55,190 nucleotides of DNA from Gammaproteobacteria bacterium (GCA_012269545.1 JAAXKB010000008.1:112667-167856), one strand, 5' to 3'; shown: positions 15,976 through 25,809, counted from the first letter of the stretch. Translations and numbers: made by a program. The notes: generated from the sequence alone by a model not told the origin.

Positions 15976-16971
15976 TTAGAAATTAACGATCATCTTGCCG
16001 GTGTTAGCGCCGGTGAACAAACCAATAAAGGCTTCCGGCGCCTGATCGATACCTTCGTAAATTGTTTCCTTGGTTGTGACTTCACCGCTGGCAACCCACT
16101 TCTCCATGTCAGCCCGGAATTGTGGTGCCATATGCGCGAAATTACTGACGATAAATCCGCGCAGGGTGAGGCCTAGACCAATGGCCATGGACAAGTTGTT
16201 CGGGCCCGGGCGGGCTTCGGTGTCGTTATAGGTGGCAATGGCACCACACAGGGGAATACGTCCGTTGGGTCGCATGCACATAATCGCCGCCTGCAGATGT
16301 TCAGCGCCCACGTTATCGAAGTAGACGTCAATACCGGCAGGAGCGGCCTCTTTTAAATGTCCGACAATGCTGCCGTCGTTGTAGTTAAAACCATAGTCAA
16401 AGCCCAACTCGTCTTTGAGCAGTTGGGCTTTGTCATCGGAGCCTGCGCTGCCAATGACCGTGCAGCCTTTGAGCTTAGCAATTTGCCCAACGATACTGCC
16501 TACCGCGCCAGCGGCACCGGACACAAAGACGGTCTCACCATCTTTTAACGCACCGACTTCGAGCAACCCGACATAGGCTGTCATTCCCGGCATGCCGATG
16601 GCTCCGATGTACTGGGAGGGCGCGGCAGCGATATCGCCCAGCCGCTCAATGCCTTGCGCCGATGCGGTGAACGCCTCACGCCAGCCCCAACTGCTGGAAA
16701 CATAGTCTCCCTCGTTGAAGTCTGGGTGAGCGGAAGCGGTAACCTGACCGATGCAGCCGCCAGTAAGGACCTCGCCGATTTGAAAGGGCGGCACATAGGA
16801 TTTGCGGTCGTACATGCGGCCGCGCATGTAGGGGTCGACAGACATACTGACGTTCTTAACCTGTATTTCGCCGTCCTTAGGCTCTGGCACATCGATTTCG
16901 ATGATTTCAAAGTCGTCTGTTTTTGGCATACCCACTGGGCGGGACTTCAGGGCTACAGCGCGTGCTTTCAT
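15976..16971 (-). CDS. NADP-dependent MDR-family oxidoreductase (zinc-free, CurA/leukotriene B4 reductase type)
   Basis: A 331-aa protein of the medium-chain dehydrogenase/reductase superfamily. It opens RAVALKSRPVGMP..DDFEI and contains the family signature VSVDPYMRGRM-like SMSVDPYMRGRMYD and the NADP site VFVSGAAGAVGSIVGQIAKLKG (AAGAVG). YFDNVGAEHLQAAI and RIPLCGAIATYND follow. The zinc ligands of true alcohol dehydrogenases are missing. Relatives reduce the C=C bond of alpha,beta-unsaturated carbonyls. It lies 49 bp downstream of the leftward ThDP enzyme and could share its transcript. Confidence 0.92.
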   Translation of the reverse strand: MKARAVALKSRPVGMPKTDDFEIIEIDVPEPKDGEIQVKNVSMSVDPYMRGRMYDRKSYVPPFQIGEVLTGGCIGQVTASAHPDFNEGDYVSSSWGWREAFTASAQGIERLGDIAAAPSQYIGAIGMPGMTAYVGLLEVGALKDGETVFVSGAAGAVGSIVGQIAKLKGCTVIGSAGSDDKAQLLKDELGFDYGFNYNDGSIVGHLKEAAPAGIDVYFDNVGAEHLQAAIMCMRPNGRIPLCGAIATYNDTEARPGPNNLSMAIGLGLTLRGFIVSNFAHMAPQFRADMEKWVASGEVTTKETIYEGIDQAPEAFIGLFTGANTGKMIVNF

Positions 16972-17020
16972 GTTTTTTCTCTTCGTTTGTTGGTTTGGCT
17001 GAGTGCAGGGTTAGGCTTGA

Positions 17021-18664
17021 TTATTCATTGCTGATGTCAATTTCCTGGCTGGTAATGAACTCCAGCAGGGCGGCTTGACCGTTGCGGGTCGCCTCAATGC
17101 CACGCTCCAGCGCCGCGACAATATCGTTTGGATCCGTTACCCGTTCTCCATAGCCGCCAAAGGCTTTCGCCATGTCGGCGTAGTGGCCGGAAATTTCTAT
17201 GGCCCCATACTTCTCTTGAGACACCGGCATGATTGGAATTTCGATAGCCATGGAGAAGTTGTTAAACAAAATCGACAAAATGGGGATGTTCTCGCGCACA
17301 GCGGTTTCAAAGTCCATGCCGGTAAAGCCGATGGCAGCGTCACCCCAGACGTTGATGCACAGCTTCTCTGGAGCCGCCAGCTTCGCGCCCATCGCAAGGC
17401 CCAGGCCATAGCCAAGCTGAGTCGTCTTGCCCCAACCGATGTAGGACAGCGGTGTCGTGGATTCCCAGAACGGCGTCGTCTGATCGCGTGGGCTGCCAGC
17501 GTCGTGAGTAATGACCACATTGTTTTTATCCACCAAGCGATCCAGTTCCGCAATTACGCGGTAGGGGTTGATGGGGGTGTCGTTGCTGGTCAGCTTGGGC
17601 AGCCATTCGCTGCGCCATTCGGCCTTGATCGCCGCAATGTTCTCCGGCTCGTTTGCCCGTAGCTCGGCTGGTGCCTTGGAGTAGCTTTCCATAGCCGAAC
17701 TTAGGGCTTGCAGGGTGAGCTTGGCATCGCCAATCAGACCATGTTGGGCGGGTACATCCTTGTTTAAATCCATGGGATCCAAGGTGGCGTGAATGATGGT
17801 TTTCGAACCGTCCTTGTTGGCAGGCATTGGCACACCAAAAGCCGTCAGCGCAAAGGACACGCCAATACCGAAGATCACGTCAGCATCCGCCAAGTACTTT
17901 TTCACCTGCCGCGAATTGGCCCGGCCACCGCTGCCCAAGGACAGAGGATGGTTTTCCGGAAAGGCGCTCTTACCCTCAATACTGGTGGTGACTGGAATGT
18001 TCCAGTCTTCGGCGAGCGCCCTCAACTCATCCCACGCCTTGGCGTAGTGCACGCCCTGACCGGCGTAAATCACCGGCCGTTCCGCGCCTGCTAATGCTTG
18101 GGCTGCTGCAGCTATATCGTCTGGCGCCGGTGCCGTTTTGGCACTGAAAGACGGTACATAGGTCCAGTTGTCCGGGACTTCCTCGTTCATGACGTCCAGC
18201 GGTACTTCCAGCATCACCGGTCCGGGTCGACCGTTACGCAGCTGGAAAAACGCCCGCCGCAGAATTTCCGGCACCGCCTTGCCCATGGTGATGGGCTCCG
18301 CCCACTTGGTGATGTGCTGCATGTTCAGTGTGGAGTTGAAGTTCGGGTAGTAATGGGCCAAGCGGCGGGGGTAACCCGCAGGAATAACCAAAATCGGCAC
18401 CGACTCCGAATAAGCCTGAGCCACACCGCCAAAGGCGTTTTCAGCGCCCGGGCCGTGCTGCATGCAGAACACGCCGATCTTGTCACCGGACGAGAGGCGC
18501 GAATACGCGTCCGCCATGTGCAGGCCAATACGTTCCTGCCGAACGATTATGGTTCGAATATCAAGTTTCGCGGCGGCTTCGATCAGTGGATTGACTGGGT
18601 ACGCAAACAGCGTATCGATTCCTTCAGCCTTCATCGCATGGGCGATGGCATCAACAACGTTCAT
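17021..18664 (-). CDS. Thiamine diphosphate-dependent enzyme (acetolactate synthase-like family)
   Basis: The product is 547 aa. The start ATG 18664 follows AGGAGAGC, rejecting a longer frame. N-terminal PYR domain: MNVVDAIAHAMKAEGIDTLFAYPVN, catalytic Glu in VRQERIGLHMADAYSR, then CMQHGPGAENAF. Central domain: DDIAAAAQALAGAERPVIYAG. C-terminal PP domain: GDAAIGFTGMDFETAVRENIP then ILFNN, the GDG...NN ThDP/Mg motif with GDA for GDG. Members ligate or decarboxylate 2-keto acids; the substrate is unknown and no small regulatory subunit adjoins, so it is not a biosynthetic IlvB. A second relative lies at 51444. Confidence 0.88.
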   Translation of the reverse strand: MNVVDAIAHAMKAEGIDTLFAYPVNPLIEAAAKLDIRTIIVRQERIGLHMADAYSRLSSGDKIGVFCMQHGPGAENAFGGVAQAYSESVPILVIPAGYPRRLAHYYPNFNSTLNMQHITKWAEPITMGKAVPEILRRAFFQLRNGRPGPVMLEVPLDVMNEEVPDNWTYVPSFSAKTAPAPDDIAAAAQALAGAERPVIYAGQGVHYAKAWDELRALAEDWNIPVTTSIEGKSAFPENHPLSLGSGGRANSRQVKKYLADADVIFGIGVSFALTAFGVPMPANKDGSKTIIHATLDPMDLNKDVPAQHGLIGDAKLTLQALSSAMESYSKAPAELRANEPENIAAIKAEWRSEWLPKLTSNDTPINPYRVIAELDRLVDKNNVVITHDAGSPRDQTTPFWESTTPLSYIGWGKTTQLGYGLGLAMGAKLAAPEKLCINVWGDAAIGFTGMDFETAVRENIPILSILFNNFSMAIEIPIMPVSQEKYGAIEISGHYADMAKAFGGYGERVTDPNDIVAALERGIEATRNGQAALLEFITSQEIDISNE

Positions 18665-18871
18665 GGTGCTCTCCTCCGTTAGGCGTCTCATGTTGCCAAA
18701 GAGTGGGCTGATGAGCCAATGCAGAAAGGGGCTGGCGGCAAAGTCGCATTTTGCTTTGCACGCTACGAAGTCCTTGCCCAAAAGACAAAATCGTCTTATC
18801 CAGTGTCGCGACCGCCCCAAGTCTTATCTGCGGAATACAGTAATGGGGCTCGCTGGAAAATAAACGAGCAC

Positions 18872-18898
18872 AAAAAAGGGCGGTAAACCGCCCTTTTT
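18872..18898. terminator. Bidirectional-looking intrinsic terminator between aceA and the ThDP gene
   Basis: GGGCGG (18878-18883), a TAAA loop and CCGCCC (18888-18893) form a 6-bp GC stem. It is flanked by AAAAAA on the left and TTTTT on the right, so both strands have a U-tract after the stem. It lies 33 bp beyond the stop of the leftward aceA gene and is best read as its terminator on the minus strand. Confidence 0.85.
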
Positions 18899-18930
18899 AT
18901 TGCCCAGCATCGCTGGGTTCATTGAACCTG

Positions 18931-20529
18931 TTAGAACTGGTTCATGGTGTTGGCGGCACCGCCTGCCAGCAGCGCTTTTTCGCCAAGGAAGTACTCTTTG
19001 TGGTCATCGCCCACGTTCGAGCCGGCAAGGTCTTGGTGCTTCACAGAAGCAAGGTTCTTGCGAATTTCCTGACGCTGTACGTCGCGTACGTAGGCCAGCA
19101 TGCCCAGATCACCGAAGTAACCTTCAGACAGCACGTCGGTAGACAGTGCTGCGGTATGGTAGGTGGGCAGCGTAATCAGGTGATGGAAAATGCCTGCTTC
19201 CCGGGCCGCATCGGCTTGGAACGTACGTACCAAGGCATCGGCTGCATCGGAAAGTTCAGTGCCGTCAATGGCCGCATCCATCAAGCCCATGGGGTTGACC
19301 TCTGGGTCTGGGTAGGCGGACAAGTCTTTGCCTGCTGCCTTCCACTCGCCGTAAACCTGCTCGCGGAATTTCAGCGTCCAGTTGAAGGACGGCGAGTTGT
19401 TGTACACCAACTTGGCTTCTGGGCGCACTTCGCGGATCGCATTAACCATGGCCGCGATTTGTTCCACGTTGGGCTTCTCGGTCTCGATCCAAAGCAGGTC
19501 TGCGCCGTGTTCTAGGCTGGTGATGCAGTCGAGTACGACCCGGTCAAAACCAGTGTCGTCCTTGAAGGCGTACAGGCCGTTGTCCAAACGCTTGGGCTTA
19601 GCCAGCTTGCCGTTGGCGCGAATGGTGATATCACCGTCCTGCAGTTCCGAGACGTCTTCGATGATCTCGGTATCCAAGAACTCATTGTACTTGCTGCCGA
19701 GGTCTCCTGGCTGAATAGAGACGGGCACTTTTTGCGTCAGGCCAGCGCCCAGCGAGTCGGTGCGCGCAACGATAATGCCGTTGTCGATGCCCAACTCCAA
19801 GAATGCATAGCGCACTGCATTGATCTTTGAGACGAAGTCTTCGTGAGGAACGGTGACCTTGCCGGCTTGGTGCCCGCACTGCTTGGCGTCGGAGACTTGG
19901 TTTTCGATCTGAATGGCGCAAGCGCCGGCTTCGATCATGCGCTTGGCAAGTAAGTAAGTAGCCTCTTCGTTACCGAACCCTGCGTCGATGTCGGCGATAA
20001 TTGGCACAACATGAGTCTCGTAGTCATCAATGCGCTGGATGATGCTATCTGCGTCGCCGCCATTGGCGCGCGCTTCGTCCAGTTCCACAAACATGTGGCG
20101 CAGTTCGCGTGCATCGGCCTGCTTCAAGAAGGTGTAAATCTCTTCGATCAGATCAGATACCGACGTCTTTTCATGCATGCTCTGATCAGGCAGTGGACCG
20201 AATTGCGAACGCAGCGCGGCGACCATCCAGCCAGACAGATAAATGTAGCTGCGATCTGTGGTTTGCTGATGTTTCTTTACGCTCATCATGACTTGCTGAG
20301 CAACGAAACCATGCCAGCAGCCCAGTGATTGAGTGTATTTGCTTGGATCTGCGTCGTAATTCGCCATATCGCGTCGCATGATGTCAGCAGTGTATTGGGC
20401 GATTTCCAAACCGGTTTTAAAACGGTTTTGCAATTGCATTCGAACGGCGTATTCAGCGTTGATCGCGCTCCACTCCTGCTTAGCGCCAATGGTCTGACGA
20501 GTCTGTTCGATAAGGTCGAGATAAGACAT
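18931..20529 (-). CDS. aceA: Isocitrate lyase, long Pseudomonas-type
   Basis: A 532-aa enzyme cleaving isocitrate to glyoxylate and succinate, the first step of the glyoxylate bypass needed for growth on acetate and fatty acids. The start ATG 20529 has GAGGAAC 5 nt upstream. SLGCWHGFVAQQV is near the N-terminus. IIADIDAGFGNEEATYLLAKRMIEAGA is the Mg/substrate barrel part, and KQCGHQAGK (K216, C218, H220) is the catalytic loop in the Pseudomonas-type variant (KKCGH in E. coli). The C-terminal extension ends NTMNQF. It is monocistronic with its own terminator and fits the fatty-acid degradation genes around it. Confidence 0.96.
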   Translation of the reverse strand: MSYLDLIEQTRQTIGAKQEWSAINAEYAVRMQLQNRFKTGLEIAQYTADIMRRDMANYDADPSKYTQSLGCWHGFVAQQVMMSVKKHQQTTDRSYIYLSGWMVAALRSQFGPLPDQSMHEKTSVSDLIEEIYTFLKQADARELRHMFVELDEARANGGDADSIIQRIDDYETHVVPIIADIDAGFGNEEATYLLAKRMIEAGACAIQIENQVSDAKQCGHQAGKVTVPHEDFVSKINAVRYAFLELGIDNGIIVARTDSLGAGLTQKVPVSIQPGDLGSKYNEFLDTEIIEDVSELQDGDITIRANGKLAKPKRLDNGLYAFKDDTGFDRVVLDCITSLEHGADLLWIETEKPNVEQIAAMVNAIREVRPEAKLVYNNSPSFNWTLKFREQVYGEWKAAGKDLSAYPDPEVNPMGLMDAAIDGTELSDAADALVRTFQADAAREAGIFHHLITLPTYHTAALSTDVLSEGYFGDLGMLAYVRDVQRQEIRKNLASVKHQDLAGSNVGDDHKEYFLGEKALLAGGAANTMNQF

Positions 20530-20731
20530 GAAAGTTCCTCGATTGAAGTTCACGGGATTGTTTTCTGCTTCAGCGCTTTGGCAAGGCGAAAGCAATACAG
20601 TAATGGCGCGGCATCCTAACCGCGGGGCACTTCCAATTAAAAGGAATAACTGACAAGCAATATATTCTCGGCGGGAAAAACATCCGTTAACAGAGAACTT
20701 TTTCGAGCGGGTTTGGATAGCATGCCGGATC

Positions 20732-21520
20732 TCAATTCAGCCTGAACGCCAGTTCCCCTAACTCACCAAAGCGCCCTCGATAGTCGCCCGGTGCACCGGG
20801 ATGCATATTGCCAATGGAGCCAGTCATCAAGACGTGGCCGGGGGCTAGGGAGTAGCCTTTCGCCAATACGGTGTTGACCAACCAAGCCAAGGCATGCAGT
20901 TGGCCCTGCATGACGGTGCCTGCCCGGACGCTGTGCAATGTCTCCTCCAAAGAACCTAGCCGCGTCAGAGACACCGCCAATGTGTCCAAGTCCAATTGCG
21001 TGGGATCGAAGCTGGTATTCGCAGCAAGGCAGCCATAGGAGGCGGAGTTACTGGAAATCAGATCGATACTGGACGGGCGCTGCTGCAGGTTGGGTGCTGC
21101 CAGTTCAATCATGCCCCGGCATTCACTGACTGAGTTGAGCACGTTGCCTGCGGTAACGGGCTCAGTAATCGCCTTGCTTAGCCTAAAGCCAAGTTCGGTT
21201 TCCAGCAGCACGGGTCGGTCAGCTTGAACCGCTGTTTGAACATTGGCCTGTTGTGCTCCGTGCTGGAATAACGCGCCGATGATGGGCTCGTCAATGCCCA
21301 TGGCGTCTTGTGCTGCTTGAGCTGTCAGGGCAGCTTTGTAGCCGTAAATCTCGCCCCAGCCTCCATTTGCTTGAAGGCGTTTGATGAGTTGATGTTGCAG
21401 GTGATAGGCAGCTTCGGTCGTAAGGTCCGGCTGAGTGAGGCTGATGTTCTCGATGGGCCTGCCCGCCAGAACGTTTTTCAGGGCGGCGTCGAGCCATGGA
21501 TCATTTTTTTCTGTGCTCAT
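20732..21520 (-). CDS. 2-keto-4-pentenoate hydratase-like protein (MhpD/FAH superfamily)
   Basis: A 262-aa cytoplasmic enzyme. The start ATG 21520 follows AGGACTCACC. AAYHLQHQLIKRL and EIYGYKAALTAQAAQDAMGIDEPIIGAL match the MhpD/4-oxalocrotonate decarboxylase pattern. PVLLETELGFRLSKAI (metal-binding E.E) and GHVLMTGSIGNMHPGAPGDYRGRFGELG (GS..G at the active site) also match. These enzymes hydrate 2-hydroxypentadienoate from aromatic meta-cleavage or decarboxylate related acids. No meta-cleavage dioxygenase is nearby, so the pathway is uncertain. Confidence 0.87.
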   Translation of the reverse strand: MSTEKNDPWLDAALKNVLAGRPIENISLTQPDLTTEAAYHLQHQLIKRLQANGGWGEIYGYKAALTAQAAQDAMGIDEPIIGALFQHGAQQANVQTAVQADRPVLLETELGFRLSKAITEPVTAGNVLNSVSECRGMIELAAPNLQQRPSSIDLISSNSASYGCLAANTSFDPTQLDLDTLAVSLTRLGSLEETLHSVRAGTVMQGQLHALAWLVNTVLAKGYSLAPGHVLMTGSIGNMHPGAPGDYRGRFGELGELAFRLN

Positions 21521-21663
21521 GGTGAGTCCTACTCATATTTCCTTCGAATGTGCGCCATTTTGTGCGGGTTGGCCATTCACTTGCGTTAGTATCACGGCGA
21601 CGGGCGACACGCACAATCCAGTTGTCCACTCCATCTGTTTTTTGATTTGGCCGAGAACCCAAT

Positions 21664-22584
21664 ATGTCTGAAACGTCACTCAGTCGTGCAAGCAAACTGC
21701 TTAAGGTGCTAGACCTGAAGCAGATCGAAGAAAACCTCTATCAGGGGCAGAACGAAACCGAAAACGGCAGCCGTTTATTCGGGGGGCAGGTATTGGCGCA
21801 AGCGTCTGCTGCCGCGTATCGAACGGTGGACAAGGTGCATTTGCACTCGCTCCATGCGTATTTTTTGCGTCCGGGGCGGGTGGATCTTCCGGTCCTTTAT
21901 GAGGTTGAACGGGTGCGGGATGGCCGATCCTTTACGACGCGCCGGGTAGTTGCCATCCAAAAGGGTCAGGCTATTTTTAACATGGACGCCTCCTTTCAGG
22001 GCGACGAGATCGGCTTGGAGCACAGCGCGCCCATGCCCAATGTGCCGGTGCCCAAAGAGTTGCGTGAAGACGTCGAGGTCGCGCGCGAGCTTGGTGGCCC
22101 CAAGGCTGACCCGCGGATGAGCCCGATGGCCAAGGTAGAGCGCCCGTTTCATTTGCGTTCGGTGTTCGAACTGGGCAGCGACGCTTGGGGCGATGATCGA
22201 TTTTGGAATCCGACCTGGATTAAATTTCGCGAGGCGGTATCGCTGCCGAGAGCGATTGACGAGCCGGGAGAAGCTGCCTTTCGACTGCAGGCCCTGTCTC
22301 GTTGTTTGATCGCCTATGCGTCTGATATGGGCCTTGTCAGCACGGCGGTGCTGCCTCATCAGTCCGGTACCAATCGGAGTGATTTGCAAATGGCCAGTCT
22401 CGATCACAGCCTGTGGATTCACCGCGGCGTATCGCTGGATCAGTGGTTGCTGTTCCACAAGCGCACGTCCACGGCTCAAGGTTCTCGAGGCATGGTGCAC
22501 TCCGAATTCTTCGGTGAAAACGGCACCCTAGTGGCCTCAATGACCCAAGAGGGGTTGCTGCGCCAACGCAAGGAAGCCTCTTAG
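21664..22584 (+). CDS. tesB: Acyl-CoA thioesterase II
   Basis: A 306-aa double-hotdog protein. The first hotdog has LYQGQNETENGSRLFGGQVLAQA (the GGQ..aQ motif) and HSLHAYFLRPGR. The second has ASLDHSLWIHRG (catalytic Asp in LDHS), then SRGMVHSEFFGENGTLVASMTQEGLLRQ, with the Gln of the Asp/Ser-Thr/Gln triad in TQEG. It hydrolyses medium and long acyl-CoAs to free acids and CoA. The length is slightly above E. coli TesB (286 aa). It is divergent from the hydratase gene across 143 bp and convergent with the transglutaminase-like gene. Confidence 0.94.
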   Translation: MSETSLSRASKLLKVLDLKQIEENLYQGQNETENGSRLFGGQVLAQASAAAYRTVDKVHLHSLHAYFLRPGRVDLPVLYEVERVRDGRSFTTRRVVAIQKGQAIFNMDASFQGDEIGLEHSAPMPNVPVPKELREDVEVARELGGPKADPRMSPMAKVERPFHLRSVFELGSDAWGDDRFWNPTWIKFREAVSLPRAIDEPGEAAFRLQALSRCLIAYASDMGLVSTAVLPHQSGTNRSDLQMASLDHSLWIHRGVSLDQWLLFHKRTSTAQGSRGMVHSEFFGENGTLVASMTQEGLLRQRKEAS

Positions 22585-22603
22585 CGAAAAAATAAAACGA
22601 GGA

Positions 22604-24019
22604 TCAAAGTGCATCGCTGCGGTAATCCCACGTCAAGGGCGTAAATGCGATCGCCTCTCGCTGCATGGCATTGGCCAGTGCAGCCAGTGTTTGATCACTC
22701 AGGGGTATGTGAGTCGCGTCTGCCACGGACTGATTCCACGTCGGGTCAACCGAATGCCACTGGTCGTTATGTAAAATTTCGTTCCAAGCGTGAAAACGGA
22801 AGCCGGGGCTGGGCAATGCGCTGTAGGCAATACCGTACACCGTGCGACTGGCAATGCCTTCGGTACGGGCCAGCGTAGTAAACAAGTCTGCAAAATCCAC
22901 ACATTCGCCGCGCCCCTTCTTCAACGAGGCTAACACCGAACCTGCGGGCTGATTTTCTGCATAGAGCAACTGATTGCGGGTGATATCGATTAACTGCTGT
23001 GACAGCGAGAGCAGACTGGGGGAATCGCCCGGACCGCGCGGCGCCAGCAGGGCCAGGATTTGCGGATGACCTACGGGTAATGTCAGTGATGAATCGAGAA
23101 ATCCCGCAGGTTGGACCGCCGCACGTTTGGGGCTGGCTGAGGCGCTCAGCGTGTCCGGAAGCCCTTGTTGCTGCAGCGATAAGGGCCCCGTGGTGTTGAG
23201 CGCCAAGGTCAATGTGCTGAGTTTGGCTGGATGCAGCAGGTCCTGTGTGAGCGGAGCTACCGCGGTTTTTGCTGTCCATTCGGCAGCCCGGGGAGCGATG
23301 CGATGCTGCAATGTATTCTGGTGACTCTGCGTCAGCTGAAAGCTGAACTGATGCGGCGCGGTGAAGCGGGTTAGCCGCCGCTGGATATCCAGCTCGGTTA
23401 CGCTGTCGTTCTCGTCGGATGTCAGGATGAAGCCCAGCGGACTGCGCCGTTCGAGCGTGTGCTCGCGCTCACTGACTCGAAGCTGCTGCATGTCCAGATA
23501 TTTGGCTGTCACCGAGCTGCCGACTGGTGTTTGTTCTGTCAGCTGTCGTTCCAAGCTCAGCTGATCTTTCAATGTGAACGTCCAATCGACGGTGGAGCGG
23601 TCGGTCGAGTCACTTTCTGTTGTGCCGCTTCGCTGAATGCTGGCCGAGTACCCGCTGTCGATTTTTTCTAGGGTGACTTGTTGGTCCAGTGCCCGACTTT
23701 GCCGGCTGAAATTTGCGCTGATCAGTTCGTAGGGCGGAACGCCGGAAAACACCATCACTTGGGTGGAGGTATACCCCGGCGCATTAAGCATATTGATCTG
23801 CAAATTCTGGGTCATTTCCCAGTGTCTCTCTTTTGTTTGTCGTGTAGTGGTGCGCAAAAAGCCAACGCGCTGGCCCTGTTGCAGCACCTCATAGGTTCGC
23901 TGTCCCAGCTGGTTGCTCATCAAGTGATCTGTCTCGCTTGGAGCGAACTGTGTCGCGAGCCAAAATAGGCCGAGTGCTGCGATGATCGCGACGCTGGATG
24001 TTTTCATGTGCGGTAGCAT
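22604..24019 (-). CDS. Exported transglutaminase-like (papain-fold) protein
   Basis: About 471 aa from the ATG at 24019 (24007 is an alternative). An N-terminal hydrophobic segment, SVAIIAALGLFWLATQF, suggests export or membrane anchoring. Residues ~40-300 are a beta-rich region with YEVLQQGQRVGFLR and many internal strands. The transglutaminase-like core follows: C373 in GRGECVDFADLF, H410 in FHAWNEI, D425 in HSVDPTWN, a complete Cys-His-Asp triad. Such proteins are probably proteases or amidases of the cell envelope, not crosslinkers, in bacteria. It is divergent from glnS. Confidence 0.85.
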   Translation of the reverse strand: MLPHMKTSSVAIIAALGLFWLATQFAPSETDHLMSNQLGQRTYEVLQQGQRVGFLRTTTRQTKERHWEMTQNLQINMLNAPGYTSTQVMVFSGVPPYELISANFSRQSRALDQQVTLEKIDSGYSASIQRSGTTESDSTDRSTVDWTFTLKDQLSLERQLTEQTPVGSSVTAKYLDMQQLRVSEREHTLERRSPLGFILTSDENDSVTELDIQRRLTRFTAPHQFSFQLTQSHQNTLQHRIAPRAAEWTAKTAVAPLTQDLLHPAKLSTLTLALNTTGPLSLQQQGLPDTLSASASPKRAAVQPAGFLDSSLTLPVGHPQILALLAPRGPGDSPSLLSLSQQLIDITRNQLLYAENQPAGSVLASLKKGRGECVDFADLFTTLARTEGIASRTVYGIAYSALPSPGFRFHAWNEILHNDQWHSVDPTWNQSVADATHIPLSDQTLAALANAMQREAIAFTPLTWDYRSDAL

Positions 24020-24160
24020 GATTTTTTGCCTAGTGATCTGATGACTGCAAAAAGTGTCTGAAATTTGTGATGGCAAACATGGTTTTTCCTGTCTTTACCT
24101 TTCACAATTGCGTATTGGCCAGTATAGACACTGACGTCATTCCTCACACTAAAGGCAGTA

Positions 24161-25789
24161 ATGGACAACGAAACCACGGATTTTATTCGTCAGCGCATTG
24201 AAGCGGATCTGGCGGACAACACACTGGCTCGGGGTGTGATCACGCGATTCCCCCCGGAACCTAACGGATTTTTGCATATTGGCCACGCCAAGAGTATCTG
24301 TCTGAACTTCGGGGTCGCTCAGGAGTACGGCGGTGAGACGTTTCTGCGCTTTGATGACACCAACCCGGTGAAAGAGAGCGATGAGTTCGTCGAATCGATT
24401 AAGCGTGATGTGGCGTGGCTCGGTTTCGAGTGGAAGGCGATTACGCATGCCTCGGATTATTTCGAGCAGATTTATCAGTTTGCTGAAGCCCTGATTCGTG
24501 ACGGCAAAGCCTACATCTGTTCCTTGGATCCTGAACAAATGCGCGCCACCCGAGGCACATTGACCGAGCCCGGTGAGAACAGCCCCTACCGCGATCGAAC
24601 GGTTGAAGAAAATGTGGATCTGTTCCAGCGCATGCGCGCCGGCGAGTTTCCCGATGGCAGCCATGTGGCGCGATTGAAGATCGATATGGCGTCGCCCAAC
24701 CTGAACATGCGCGATCCTGTGATTTATCGCATTCGCCACGCGACCCACCAACGCACCGGTGATGCATGGTGTATTTACCCGATGTACGACTTTACACACG
24801 GTATCTGCGACGCCATCGAACATATCTCGCACTCGCTGTGCACGTTGGAGTTTGCGGATCACCGCCCACTTTATGATTGGGTACTGGACAACATTGCCAT
24901 CAATTATCACCCGCCTCAGATCGAGTTTTCGCGTCTGGGTCTCGAATACACGGTAATGAGTAAACGACTGCTGCATCGCTTGGTCGACGAGCAGTTGGTC
25001 GGTGGTTGGGACGATCCCCGTATGCCGACGCTGGCGGGTTTGCGCCGCCGGGGGGTACCTGCCAGTGCAATTCGAGAGTTTTGTCATCGTGTCGGTGTAA
25101 CTAAGCAAGATAATGTGATTGAGATGAATCTGTTGGACTTTTGTATCCGTCAGGATCTTGAGGCCAGTGCCCCGCGGGGTATGGCGGTGCTGAAACCGCT
25201 CAAAGTGGTGATCACCAACTATGACGGCACCGAATCTCTGGACGGGCCGTGGCATGCGCAGAACGATACGTTGGGCCGTCGCGAGCTGCCCTTTGGTGCG
25301 GAGATTTTTATTGAACAAGAGGACTTTGCGCTAGAGCCACCGCCCAAATGGAAACGACTGTCGCCGGGCCAAATGGTGCGTCTTCGATATGCCTACATCA
25401 TTCGCTGTGATGAGGTGGTGGAGGACGAACAAGGAAATGTTGTGCAGCTGAACTGCACGTACTTTGCGGATTCAAAGAGTGGGCAAGATACCTCGGGCCT
25501 AAAGCCCAAGGGCGTGGTCCACTGGGTCGATGCTCAGAGCGGTGTGCCCGTGCGGGTGATGGACTATGGCCGGTTGTTCAAGGTGCCGAACCCGTCCTCT
25601 AAAACGTTTTTGAATGACATCAATACACAATCGCTGACGGTGCTGGACGCGGTAGCAGAGCCTGCGATTATCAGTCATGAGGCCGAGCGTTTTCAGTTCG
25701 AGCGCCAGGGGTATTTTTTCAAGGATGTGCCCAGTGCCGACGGTACCCCTGTTTTCAACAAAACCGTGAGTTTGCGCGAAGGTTTCTAG
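24161..25789 (+). CDS. glnS: Glutaminyl-tRNA synthetase
   Basis: A 542-aa class I synthetase. The signature HIGH is in PPEPNGFLHIGHAKSICLNF, and the KMSKS equivalent is VMSKR in LEYTVMSKRLLHRLV. GlnRS-specific features are FDDTNP, WLGFEW, the GTLTEPGENSPYRDR stretch, VYPMYDF-like CIYPMYDFTHGICDAIEHISHSLCTLEF, and the C-terminal anticodon barrels with YSKRDVIE-type EIFIEQEDF and FEDVP-like FKDVPSADG. It charges tRNA-Gln directly, which is typical of Gammaproteobacteria. It may be cotranscribed with mvaB (20-bp gap). Confidence 0.97.
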   Translation: MDNETTDFIRQRIEADLADNTLARGVITRFPPEPNGFLHIGHAKSICLNFGVAQEYGGETFLRFDDTNPVKESDEFVESIKRDVAWLGFEWKAITHASDYFEQIYQFAEALIRDGKAYICSLDPEQMRATRGTLTEPGENSPYRDRTVEENVDLFQRMRAGEFPDGSHVARLKIDMASPNLNMRDPVIYRIRHATHQRTGDAWCIYPMYDFTHGICDAIEHISHSLCTLEFADHRPLYDWVLDNIAINYHPPQIEFSRLGLEYTVMSKRLLHRLVDEQLVGGWDDPRMPTLAGLRRRGVPASAIREFCHRVGVTKQDNVIEMNLLDFCIRQDLEASAPRGMAVLKPLKVVITNYDGTESLDGPWHAQNDTLGRRELPFGAEIFIEQEDFALEPPPKWKRLSPGQMVRLRYAYIIRCDEVVEDEQGNVVQLNCTYFADSKSGQDTSGLKPKGVVHWVDAQSGVPVRVMDYGRLFKVPNPSSKTFLNDINTQSLTVLDAVAEPAIISHEAERFQFERQGYFFKDVPSADGTPVFNKTVSLREGF

Positions 25790-25809
25790 TCAAGGTAAGG
25801 GGAGTCGAC

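Noticed and set aside
24149-25318. 389-aa minus-strand frame opposite glnS
   Set aside because: It is a high-GC shadow of the clearly coding glnS frame, with no family features.
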